DNA from: Streptomyces sp. ASQP_92
Lineage (GTDB): Bacteria; Actinomycetota; Actinomycetes; Streptomycetales; Streptomycetaceae
Assembly (NCBI RefSeq): GCF_025399895.1
Contig: NZ_JAODUA010000018.1
Coordinates: 1-64,000 of the forward strand
Length of the DNA stretch: 64,000 nt
Reading direction: 5' to 3'
Shown here: positions 43,266 through 50,207 of the stretch, one piece after another
Layout of the letters: each line of letters begins with the position of its first letter
How positions within the stretch are numbered: position 1 is the first letter of the stretch
Notes under the pieces: generated by a model
The model's input: only the letters and a program-made list of their open reading frames with translations
Told to the model about the DNA's origin: nothing
Database searches by the model: none
Made by a program: the position numbers and the translations under genes

Positions 43266-44179
43266 GGGGTCCCTTTCTCCCTTGGCCTGGGGGGCCTGGT
43301 TGTGTTCTCCCTTGGCGGGGGGGGCGGCTTCCCTTGGGCGGGGGCTGGTTGCGGTCTCCCCGGTTGGGAGGCCGGTTGCGGGTACGGGGTCGCGCCTTCG
43401 GCGGGGTGATCGGGGGCGGGGGCGCCCCGGCGGGGTCATCGGGTGCGGGGGTTCGCCCCCGGCCGGGGGCGCCGCGAATGGCCTCCGGCCGGGGGCGGTG
43501 ACGGGACGGCGGTCCGGGAAGACACCGCCCCGCGTCTGTACGGGGCTCGGCCCCGGGCCCCGGCGATCCCCCACCCCGCCCCTTCCCGAAACCCTCCGGG
43601 GGTGGGTTCGGCCGCGGACCGTACGGGTGGCTCGCGCAGTTCCCCGCGCCCCCCGAACCCCCTCTCGACTGCGGACCGCGCGGGGCTGGTCGCGCAGTTC
43701 CCCGCGCCCCCAAAAACCCTCGGTCGGCTGCGGACCGTGGTCGCTTCTCGCGCAGTTCCCCGCGCCCCTGAAGGCCCTTCGGTCTGCGGGCCGTGCGTGG
43801 CTGGTCGCGCAGTTCCCCGCGCCCCTTAACTACTCGGTGCTGGGGCACCTTCAGCCCGTCCGGCGATTGAGGACGAGCGCCCTTAAGGCGCGAACGGGGT
43901 CTGGGGCAGAGCCCCAGAGGGCCCGGAGCCAACCAACCCCCGTCACAGGCGGGTGGGTGGGCAAAGGTGCCTCGGGGTCTGGGGCAGAGCCCCAGGAGGC
44001 CCCGCACCATCCAACCCCCTGCACGGGCGGGCGGGTGGGCGAAGGGCCCGGGGTCTGGGGCGGAGCCCCAGGAGGGCCGGAACCATCCAACCCCCTGCAC
44101 GGGCGGGCGGGTGGGCGAAGGGCCCGGGGTCTGGGGCGGAGCCCCAGGGGGCCCGGGGCGCGGCGGAGCCCCCGGCCGT
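43266..44179. repeat. Gene-free 914-bp stretch with repeat arrays, cluster 3
   Basis: No gene is seen. 43290-43520 is Gly/Pro-codon-like low complexity (GGGCGGGGG words). At 43633, 43691, 43749 and 43806 the cluster-1 core appears inverted (CGCGCAGTTCCCCGCGCCCC), spaced 57-58 bp. One copy of the CGGACGAGCGCC-type unit follows (about 43854-43895, inverted relative to cluster 2). From 43901 a ~76-bp tandem array runs to 44160 (listed separately). Confidence 0.8.
43901..44160. repeat. ~76-bp tandem repeat carrying a CTGGGGC/GCCCCAG hairpin (4 copies)
   Basis: CTGGGGC-rGA-GCCCCAG (hairpin with 7-bp arms and a 3-nt loop) starts at 43901, 43979, 44055 and 44131, spacings 78, 76 and 76 bp. The sequence between is also conserved (CCATCCAACCCCCTGCACGG, GGGCGGGTGGGCGAAGG), so this is a true tandem duplication, not only repeated hairpins. 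The array ends 20 bp before the 3' end of the LLM gene. Confidence 0.8.
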
Positions 44180-45307
44180 TCAGCCCCCCGCGGCCGAGCG
44201 GAAGCGCGACGTCCGGTGAACCGGATCCGTGTCGATCTTCGGAATCACATGCTCCCCGATGAGCCGAATCGTCTGGAGCGTGTCCTCGTAGGACACCCCG
44301 ATCGGCAGCCCGAACGACAACTGATCCGCCCCCGCCTGCTCCCACCGCTTGCACTGCGCCGTCACCTCGTCCGGATCCCCGCAGATCATCAGCTCCTCCG
44401 CGATGAGCAACTCGATGATCTCCGCGTTGTACTCGGGCAGGAGCTCGGGCCACTCCGGAATCCCCTCGGGACGGGGGAACGTGTCGTGGTAGCGGAACAC
44501 CAGCGACTGGAGCCGGTTCAGCCCGCCGCCGACGGCGATCCGTACCGCCTCGTCGTGCGTGGGCGCACAGATCGCCGTGGACGTCACCATGACGTTGTCG
44601 TTGACGAAGTCACCGATGGGTTCGGCCTCCTGGATGGCCGTCTTGTACTGCTCCAGGACCCACTCCATGTCGGAGACCTTCTGCACGGAGAACCCGAGCA
44701 CCCCGAGTCCCTTGCGCGCCGCCATGGCGTACGAGGGCGGCGACCCGGCGGCGTACCACATGGCCGGGTGCGACTTCCCGTACGGCTTGGGGAAGATCTT
44801 GCGGGGCGGCAGCGACCAGTGCTTGCCCTGGAACCCCGGGTACTCCTCCTGGAGCCACATCTTGGGGAACTCCGCGATGGTCTCTTCCCAGATCTCCTTG
44901 GTGTAGTTCATATCGGTGACGCCCGGTATGAACCCCAGGATCTCGTGCGAACCGGCACCGCGTCCGCTGCCGAACTCGAAGCGCCCCTCGGAGAGGTGGT
45001 CGAGCATGGCCACCTTCTCGGCGACCTTCACCGGGTGGTTGACCTGGGCCAGCGGGTTGAAGATGCCCGAGCCGAGGTGGATGCGCTCGGTGGCGTGCGC
45101 GAGGTAGCCGAGGAAGACCTCGTTGGCCGAGAGGTGCGAGTACTCCTCCAGGAAGTGGTGCTCGGAGGCCCAGGCGTACTTGAAGCCGGACTTGTCGGCC
45201 TGGATGACGTACTTCGTCTCCTCCATCAGCGCCTTGTGCTCCGCCATGGGGTCGACCGCGGACCGTGCTGCCGGCACGTATCCCTGCACAAAGAGTCCGA
45301 ATTCCAA
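44180..45307 (-). CDS. LLM-class flavin/F420-dependent oxidoreductase
   Basis: A 375-residue luciferase-like TIM-barrel enzyme. EFGLFVQGY at the N-terminus, YAWASEHHFLEEYSHLS, GSGIFNPLAQVNHPVKVAEKVAMLDHLSEGRFEFGSGRGAGSHE and MWYAAGSPPSYAMAARKGLG are typical of the alkanal/alkane-type LLM subgroup. The start is TTG at 45307. It gives the standard MEFGLF N-terminus, GGAG lies 7 nt upstream, and no other start is available nearby. Two regulon palindromes (45338 and 45400) lie upstream. It follows the SDR and LLM genes on the same strand. Confidence 0.88.
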   Translation of the reverse strand: MEFGLFVQGYVPAARSAVDPMAEHKALMEETKYVIQADKSGFKYAWASEHHFLEEYSHLSANEVFLGYLAHATERIHLGSGIFNPLAQVNHPVKVAEKVAMLDHLSEGRFEFGSGRGAGSHEILGFIPGVTDMNYTKEIWEETIAEFPKMWLQEEYPGFQGKHWSLPPRKIFPKPYGKSHPAMWYAAGSPPSYAMAARKGLGVLGFSVQKVSDMEWVLEQYKTAIQEAEPIGDFVNDNVMVTSTAICAPTHDEAVRIAVGGGLNRLQSLVFRYHDTFPRPEGIPEWPELLPEYNAEIIELLIAEELMICGDPDEVTAQCKRWEQAGADQLSFGLPIGVSYEDTLQTIRLIGEHVIPKIDTDPVHRTSRFRSAAGG

Positions 45308-45337
45308 GGGACTTCTCCTTCATGGGAATCACTTGTT

Positions 45338-45354
45338 TCTGACGCACCGTCAGA
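45338..45354. promoter_or_regulatory. Regulon palindrome site B (TCTGAC-N5-GTCAGA)
   Basis: Perfect 6-bp arms, spacer GCACC, 30 bp upstream of the TTG start of the LLM gene. The arms are identical to site A although the spacer and flanks differ. Confidence 0.7.
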
Positions 45355-45399
45355 TTGTGACGAGCTCGACTGTTCCACCGGCCGCGAGGACCGTCAATA

Positions 45400-45416
45400 C
45401 CTGACGCGCAGTCAGG
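45400..45416. promoter_or_regulatory. Regulon palindrome site C (CCTGAC-N5-GTCAGG)
   Basis: Perfect 6-bp arms with changed but still complementary outer bases, spacer GCGCA. Its centre is 62 bp (about six helical turns) from site B, upstream of the same LLM gene. Confidence 0.65.
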
Positions 45417-45445
45417 CACTGGTCTCCGGGCGGCCTCGCGCCGCC

Positions 45446-46228
45446 TCAGAACAGCGAGACGCCGGCGAGCCAGCCCCCGTCGATCACGAACGGCTGGCCG
45501 GTGATGTACGAGGAGTCCCCGGCGGACAGGAAGAGCGCGAGCGCGGCCACCTCCTCGGGCCTGCCCACCCGGCCGAGCGGCACGAGCTTGCGGTAGAGGT
45601 CGTCCAGGGCGGCCGAGGTCTCCGCGTGGTCCGCCGTCGGGTCCAGCTGGGCAGGGTTGGACATCGCGGTGTCGATGGCGCCCGGGCACACCGCGTTGAC
45701 CCGGATCTTCAGATGCGCGAGCTCCATCGCGGCGACCCGGGTGAGCCCGAGGATGGCGTGCTTGGTGGCCGCGTAGGCGCCGACCGCGCTCATACCGGTC
45801 ATGGCCGTGTACGAGGCGGTGTTGACGATGGTGCCGCCGCCCGCCGCGCCGATCTCGGGGGCCACGGTCTTGATGCCGAGGAAGCAGCCGACCTGGTTGA
45901 CCCGCACCACCCGCATGAACTCGTCCAGCGGCGTGTCGACGAGCGCGTTGAAGCGCAGGATCCCGGCGTTGTTGACCAGGCCGTCGATCTTCCCGAAGGC
46001 GTCCTTCGCCGCCGCCACCGCGGCCGCCCACTCCTCCTCCCGGCTCACATCGAGATGGACGTAGCGGGCGGCTTCCCCCAGTTCCTTGGCCAGCGCCTCG
46101 CCCTGCTCGTCGAGCACATCGGCGATGACGACCCCGGCCCCCTCGGCCACGAAGAGCCGCGCCTCCTGTTCGCCCTGGCCCCGTGCGGCACCGGTGATGA
46201 AGACGACCCGCCCATCGAGCTTGCCCAT
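45446..46228 (-). CDS. Short-chain dehydrogenase/reductase, hydroxysteroid-dehydrogenase-like
   Basis: A 260-residue classical SDR. FITGAARGQGEQEARLF (TGxxxGxG), VIADV with an Asp for NAD+, LVNNAGI, NTASYTAMTG (catalytic Ser) and YAATK (YxxxK) are all canonical. VCPGAIDTAMS and TGQPFVIDGGW finish the fold. By pattern it resembles 3-alpha/20-beta-hydroxysteroid dehydrogenases. Substrate and stereochemistry are not decidable. The ATG at 46228 follows AGGAGG. It lies 58 bp behind an LLM gene on the same strand, probably under sites D and E. Confidence 0.9.
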   Translation of the reverse strand: MGKLDGRVVFITGAARGQGEQEARLFVAEGAGVVIADVLDEQGEALAKELGEAARYVHLDVSREEEWAAAVAAAKDAFGKIDGLVNNAGILRFNALVDTPLDEFMRVVRVNQVGCFLGIKTVAPEIGAAGGGTIVNTASYTAMTGMSAVGAYAATKHAILGLTRVAAMELAHLKIRVNAVCPGAIDTAMSNPAQLDPTADHAETSAALDDLYRKLVPLGRVGRPEEVAALALFLSAGDSSYITGQPFVIDGGWLAGVSLF

Positions 46229-46286
46229 GCGGTCCTCCTGTTCGTCGAGGTGTACTGGCCGTGCGTGAGGAGACTGTTCAGTCGAT

Positions 46287-47231
46287 TCAGTCATTGAGGT
46301 GCGGGCCGACCTCTGACCCGAACATGCCCATCTGGTCGATGAGTTCGGACCGCGTACGCGAACGGAACCGCACCTGGATCTGGTCCACGCCCATCTCGCG
46401 GTACGCGCGCAGCGACTCGGCGAGGGCCTCGGGCTTGCCGGTGAGGGTGCGTCGCCCGGTGTCCCAGCCGGGTTCACCGACGTACAGCGCCTCGGTGATC
46501 GCGCCGACGGTGATCGGGTCGACGACCCCGGCCTGTTCGCGAAGTGACTTCAACTTGGCTATCTGCGCGGGAAGTTCACCGCGCGGGTCGCCCTGCGGGA
46601 GCCAGCCGTCGCCGCGCAGGGCGGCTCTGCGCACGGCGGCGGGGGACGAGCCGCCCACCCAGATCGGCACCTGCCGCTGGGCGGGCCGGGGCCGCTGGCC
46701 GAGCCCCTCGAAGGCGAAGCGCCGGCCCTGGAAGGAGGGGTACTCCTCGGGGCCGAGCGCGGCCCGCAGCGCGTCGATGGTCTCGTCGAGGACGGGCCCC
46801 CGCCGCTCGAAGTCCGCGCCGACCGCCTCGAACTCCTCCCGTACGTGGCCCGCGCCGACGCCCAGGATCAGCCGGCCGCCGCTGAGGTGGTCCAGGGTCG
46901 CGTACTGCTTCGCGGTGACCAGCGGGTGCCGGAGCCCGGCCACCGCCACATGGCTCATCAGCAGGACCCGGTCGGTGACCCCCGCCAGGAAGGAGAGGGT
47001 GGCGACCGGGTCGTACCAGACGGTGCTCATCGCGCCCGCGAGCCGGCGCGGGATGGCCACGTGGTCGCAGCTCGCGAGGTAGGCGAAGCCGGACCGCTCG
47101 GCGGCGCGGGCGATCTCTGCCAGATCCTTTGGCCCGGCGTCGGCCTCCCACGGCTCCGCGTAGATGGTGCTCTGCGACTGGACCGGGAGCTGCATCCCGT
47201 ACACCAGTCGCCCGTTCGGCAGTATCGGCAC
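46287..47231 (-). CDS. LLM-class F420-dependent oxidoreductase
   Basis: A 314-residue luciferase-like enzyme. RLVYGMQLPVQSQS at the N-terminus, FAYLASCDHVAIPR, HPLVTAKQYATLDHLSGGRLILGVGAGH and PIWVGGSSPAAVRRAALRGDGWLP match F420-dependent mycobacterial/streptomycete LLM proteins. The GTG at 47231 has GGAGG about 10 nt upstream. It is the promoter-proximal gene of the LLM-SDR-LLM group and carries two upstream palindromes (D, E). Confidence 0.87.
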   Translation of the reverse strand: MPILPNGRLVYGMQLPVQSQSTIYAEPWEADAGPKDLAEIARAAERSGFAYLASCDHVAIPRRLAGAMSTVWYDPVATLSFLAGVTDRVLLMSHVAVAGLRHPLVTAKQYATLDHLSGGRLILGVGAGHVREEFEAVGADFERRGPVLDETIDALRAALGPEEYPSFQGRRFAFEGLGQRPRPAQRQVPIWVGGSSPAAVRRAALRGDGWLPQGDPRGELPAQIAKLKSLREQAGVVDPITVGAITEALYVGEPGWDTGRRTLTGKPEALAESLRAYREMGVDQIQVRFRSRTRSELIDQMGMFGSEVGPHLND

Positions 47232-47253
47232 CGTGCGCCCGCCTCCACCCTGA

Positions 47254-47270
47254 TCTGACGATCCGTCACC
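47254..47270. promoter_or_regulatory. Regulon palindrome site D (TCTGAC-N5-GTCACC, degenerate)
   Basis: The left arm is intact. The right arm keeps GTCA but loses the last match. The spacer GATCC is identical to that of site F. It lies 22 bp upstream of the LLM GTG. Confidence 0.55.
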
Positions 47271-47294
47271 CGAGTTGGTGGCCCCATGGTCATA

Positions 47295-47311
47295 GCTGAC
47301 GCATCGTCAGG
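47295..47311. promoter_or_regulatory. Regulon palindrome site E (GCTGAC-N5-GTCAGG)
   Basis: Perfect CTGAC/GTCAG arms, spacer GCATC. Its centre is 41 bp (about four helical turns) from site D, upstream of the same LLM gene. Confidence 0.62.
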
Positions 47312-47337
47312 CAAGGGGTGTGCGGGCGGCGGTGGGG

Positions 47338-48546
47338 TCAGCGCGGCACCTTGATGGCGAGAAGCCGGTTCGGGGATCCGGCGCCGGGCCTCGTGACGAC
47401 GCCGGTCGTGGCCGCGGCGGTCAGCGCGGCGGCCACCTGGGCGGGCCGCGCCGTGGGGTGGTCGGCCAGGTAGAGGGCCGCGGCCCCGGCCGCGTGCGGG
47501 GCCGCCATGGACGTACCGGAGTCGGTGACGGTGGCGGTGTCGCTCGCGTTCCAGGCCGAGGCGATGGACTCCCCCGGCGCGAACAGGTCCAGCGCGCCGC
47601 CGTAGTTGGAGAGGCTGTCGCGGGAGTCCCGCTCGGTGGTGGCCCCCACGGTGATGGCTTCGCGGACCCGGGCCGGGGAGTGCAGGGACGCGTCCTGACT
47701 GTCGTTGCCCGCCGCGACGGTGTACGTCACACCGGAGGCGATGGACCTGCGGACCGCCTGGTCGACCACCGCGTCCACCCCGCCGCTGAGCGACAGGTTG
47801 GCGACGGCGGGCTTGGCCGCGTGCCGCGTCACCCAGTCGATGCCCGCGACGATCTGCTCGGTGGTGCCGGAGCCCGCGTCGTCGAGCACCCGCACCGCGA
47901 CGATCTTCGCCTTCTTGGCGACGCCGTAGCGGCTGCCCGCGGCGATGGCCGCGACATGGGTGCCGTGACCGCTTCCGTCCTGGGCCACGAGGTCGTCGTC
48001 GATGGCGTCGTAGCCGTGGGAGGCCCGGCCGCCGAAGTCCTGGTGGGTGATGCGCACCCCGCTGTCGATGATGTACGCGGTCACGCCGGACCCGGCGCCG
48101 GCCGGGTAGGTGTACCTCCGGTCCAGCGGCAGCTTCGGCTGGTCGATCCTGTCGAGCCCCCAGGACGGCGGCCGGGGCTGGGAGGCGGTGACGTGGAAGG
48201 TGCGGTCCGCCGAGACCGACGCGACCGCGGGGTCGCGGGCGAGCCGCTCGGCCTGCGCCTCGGAGGCCCGGACCGCGTAGCCGTTGACGGCCTGCCGGTA
48301 GGTGCGCTTCACGGTCACGCCGTACTTCCGGGCGACGGCCCGTCCCGCGGCGGAGTCGGCACGGGCGACCGCGTCCTTGAGGGTGACGATGTAGCTGCCG
48401 GAGACGGCGTCGGCCACGCCGGTCCGCGCGGTGCGGCCCTGTTCGGCCGGGGCGGCGGACGCTCCGGTCGCGGGGCCGGACGACAGGCCCGCGGTGATCA
48501 CGCCGAGGGCCGTCAGACCCACGGCGATGCTTCGCGCCCATGACAT
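47338..48546 (-). CDS. Secreted subtilisin-like serine protease (S8 family)
   Basis: The 402-residue pre-pro-enzyme starts with a signal peptide (SIAVGLTALGVITAGLSS, cleavage near residue 32). Next come an I9 inhibitor pro-domain (GSYIVTLKD..VSADRTFHV) and a catalytic domain. Asp lies in AYIIDSGVRI (near 158), His in GSGHGTHVAAI (near 196) and Ser in SGTSMAAPHAAG (near 344), and the oxyanion Asn in AAGND. It should be an extracellular endopeptidase. The ATG at 48546 has GAGGAG about 11 nt upstream. About 120 nt further upstream is a structured leader element that is also present in front of the secreted peptide gene at 49.4-49.8 kb. Confidence 0.92.
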   Translation of the reverse strand: MSWARSIAVGLTALGVITAGLSSGPATGASAAPAEQGRTARTGVADAVSGSYIVTLKDAVARADSAAGRAVARKYGVTVKRTYRQAVNGYAVRASEAQAERLARDPAVASVSADRTFHVTASQPRPPSWGLDRIDQPKLPLDRRYTYPAGAGSGVTAYIIDSGVRITHQDFGGRASHGYDAIDDDLVAQDGSGHGTHVAAIAAGSRYGVAKKAKIVAVRVLDDAGSGTTEQIVAGIDWVTRHAAKPAVANLSLSGGVDAVVDQAVRRSIASGVTYTVAAGNDSQDASLHSPARVREAITVGATTERDSRDSLSNYGGALDLFAPGESIASAWNASDTATVTDSGTSMAAPHAAGAAALYLADHPTARPAQVAAALTAAATTGVVTRPGAGSPNRLLAIKVPR

Positions 48547-48656
48547 GGCAGGGGTATCTCCTCGATCAGGGGTGGAATGCAGTGGATGCGCCGCGGGGCC
48601 TCGGAGCGAGCCCGGTAGCCGCTCGCCTGCGCGGGGCTCGGGTAGGGTGCGACGTG
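48547..48656. other. Leader between structured element 1 and the protease start
   Basis: This is the probable 5' untranslated segment of the subtilase gene. It can form a GC-rich stem (GAGCCCGGTAGCC and GGGCTCGGGT regions, about 48608-48645) and ends with the ribosome binding site. I see no reading frame. Confidence 0.45.
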
Positions 48657-48744
48657 CGTTATCGCAAGGGGGAGGAAGTCTTCACGGGCAGTCTGAACAG
48701 GCGTGGAAACCGAAAGGCCGTTCGCGAGCTTCTTCCCCCGATGA
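48657..48744 (-). ncRNA. Candidate cis-regulatory leader element, copy 1
   Basis: On the minus strand, CTTCTTCCCCC's complement at 48739-48729 pairs with the complement of 48668-48678 (10 of 11 pairs) and encloses a 50-nt loop region. The loop contains a 23-nt core (48695-48717) that is identical in copy 2. After the helix comes a short TGCG-N4-CGCA hairpin, also kept in copy 2. It matches no riboswitch class that I can recall. A partial extra 5' end (GGTAATCGGGG type, minus strand near 48781-48765) lies upstream. Confidence 0.6.
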
Positions 48745-48862
48745 CGTCTTCGCCGTCGCCAAGTCCCCGATTACCTCTTCAGGGCCGGACAGCACATCTC
48801 TTCACGACGCAAAACAAATCGCGGAATGCGCGTCGCACCTATGCATTCATCCAGGGTGCTTT

Positions 48863-48950
48863 CATGGCTGTATTGCCCGGCCTTAGTGCACGGCACTATT
48901 GCATGGCTGTCATGCACGGCTGTATTGCATGGCTGCTTTCACGGCAGCTT
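48863..48950. repeat. Array of ~13-bp repeats, consensus CAyGGCTGTATTG
   Basis: Six to seven degenerate copies run head-to-tail: 48863, 48889, 48902, 48915, 48928 and 48940 (e.g. CATGGCTGTATTGC, CACGGCTGTATTGC, CATGGCTGTCATGC). They fill the space between leader element 1 and the membrane-protein stop codon and slightly enter that gene's 3' end. No coding potential is seen. Confidence 0.7.
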
Positions 48951-49226
48951 TCATGGCCGCAGCACCAGGGCGATCAACTGCCAGACCAGTATGGCGTGGA
49001 CGAGAATGCACATACCCCAGTGCGCCGACCGGCGCGTGGAGTGGCGCAGGACCCACGCCCACTCGACCGCCACCAGAACGACGGACAGGGCCCACAGCCC
49101 CCAGGAGAGCGAACTCCACAGGGGCGCGGTCCGGTCCGCGAGGATCCCGATGACCGCCAGCGGTGCGAGGGCCAACAGCGGCAGGGCCCACGCGCCTTGA
49201 GCGCGAGGGGACTTGGTGTCGTTCAT
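48951..49226 (-). CDS. Small membrane protein, three predicted helices
   Basis: A 91-residue protein with three hydrophobic segments (ALPLLALAPLAVIGILA, LSWGLWALSVVLVAVEWAWVL, HWGMCILVHAILVWQLIALVL). I do not recognise a family. The ATG at 49226 has GGAG about 8 nt upstream. It lies between two secreted-protein genes that share a leader element, on the same strand. It could be an immunity or export helper for the neighbouring secreted peptide, but that is speculation from position. Confidence 0.6.
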   Translation of the reverse strand: MNDTKSPRAQGAWALPLLALAPLAVIGILADRTAPLWSSLSWGLWALSVVLVAVEWAWVLRHSTRRSAHWGMCILVHAILVWQLIALVLRP

Positions 49227-49381
49227 CCAGAACGCTCCGTCTCGGCGTAGGGCGGTGTCGGCCGGGTCCGTCCGGACGGACCCGGCCGACACCGCGCGCT
49301 GAACACTCCGGGGAGATGTCGCGTGCACCCCGGATGCGACTGGCCGGGGGGACCGTCAACGGGCCGGTCCCCCCGCCGTCA

Positions 49382-49807
49382 TCAGTGCAGGGCGTTGTAG
49401 ATGTCGAGAATCGTCAGGCCGGGGCTGACGGCCGCGAGCGGGGCCTTCACCCACCAGGACAGGCCGTCGTACCACTTCTTGAAGTCGCTGTACTTGCCCG
49501 CGATGGCCTTGGCGAAGCCGCCCACCTTGCTGAAGGCGGCGCGGATGGCGGACCACTTGCTGGCCGCGGTGAACTCGCCGCTGGCGATCTGCTTCATCTC
49601 GGCCTGCTCGGCCGGGGTGAGCTGGGCCGCCAGCGGGCTCGCCAGGAGGGCGTGCGCGGCCTGCTGGGCCTCGGCCTGCTGGGTGACGGAAACGGCCTGC
49701 GGCGCGGCGACCCGGGCCTCGGAGGCCTGGGCGAGGCCGGCGGCCCCGCCGAGGGTGACGGCGGCGATGGCGGAAACGGCGGCCATGCGCAGAGAGTTGC
49801 GGTTCAT
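49382..49807 (-). CDS. Secreted small helical protein, bacteriocin-like in build
   Basis: A 141-residue precursor. The signal peptide is SLRMAAVSAIAAVTLGGAAG, with cleavage after AQA near residue 26. The N-terminal half of the mature part is Ala/Gln-rich and helical (QQAEAQQAAHALLASPLAAQL). The last ~55 residues form an amphipathic, Lys/Trp-containing region (FSKVGGFAKAIAGKYSD, WYDGLSWWVKAPLAAV) reminiscent of pore-forming peptides. I recognise no family. Expression should be tightly controlled: the leader copy 2 ends directly at its ribosome binding site (AAGGGAAG), and a long 5' UTR is predicted from the promoter near 50060-50086. Confidence 0.65.
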   Translation of the reverse strand: MNRNSLRMAAVSAIAAVTLGGAAGLAQASEARVAAPQAVSVTQQAEAQQAAHALLASPLAAQLTPAEQAEMKQIASGEFTAASKWSAIRAAFSKVGGFAKAIAGKYSDFKKWYDGLSWWVKAPLAAVSPGLTILDIYNALH

Positions 49808-49816
49808 TCGATTCTT

Positions 49817-49910
49817 CCCTTGCGTCGTCGCAAGGGGGAATAAGCCCATAAGGGCAACCCGAACAGGCGTGGAAACCGAAAGGTCCCCCCGGACTTCATT
49901 CCCCCGATTA
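49817..49910 (-). ncRNA. Candidate cis-regulatory leader element, copy 2, with SD-sequestering hairpin
   Basis: On the minus strand the 5' arm (complement of 49898-49905) and 3' arm (complement of 49834-49841) form a perfect 8-bp helix (GGGGGAAU with AUUCCCCC). They enclose 56 nt that include the 23-nt core (49861-49883) shared with copy 1 and a GCCC/GGGC stem. The 3' arm continues as CCCUUGCG (49836-49829), which can instead pair perfectly with CGCAAGGG (49824-49817). That segment contains the Shine-Dalgarno sequence of the downstream gene. The two pairings exclude each other, the logic of a translational riboswitch. Confidence 0.62.
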
Positions 49911-50207
49911 CCCGGCCCTCGCGTCCCCGTGGTCAAGGAGGAGCGCGACGACCGACACCCGGCCTTTCGGTGCCAGGCACGACTGAACGTAACACGCCAA
50001 ACGATCAGTTGGCCACCGATGGCGGCCGACGATTTCCAACCCCGGTTGGTCGGCGGCTGATATAGCACTGGCAATGTGTTGGTCAAGGGCAACTACGCGG
50101 CGGTCGAGACCAGTTGTGCCGCTTCCGGCGCGTGCGGGCCGGGGCGGGGCGGGGCCGCGCGAGCGGTGGGGGGAGCCGCGGCCGAGGGCGCCTCGGCCGA
50201 GGTCGTC
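49911..50207. promoter_or_regulatory. Promoter region of the secreted peptide gene
   Basis: Minus-strand TTGACC (50086-50081), a 16-bp spacer and TATATC (50064-50059) form the most consensus-like promoter I see in the window. Transcription would start near 50052, giving a 5' UTR of about 245 nt that contains leader copy 2. No gene is seen between 49911 and 50207. Confidence 0.55.

Noticed and set aside
36536..44179. Genomic island bounded by the two repeat clusters
   Set aside because: No integrase, tRNA junction or composition change was seen; the repeats are a widespread Streptomyces family and occur at 1-189 as well.
48657..49910. Known c-di-AMP (ydaO), cobalamin, SAM or TPP riboswitch for the twin leader element
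   Set aside because: None of the conserved core words of those classes that I remember is present; a covariance search is still needed to exclude them formally.
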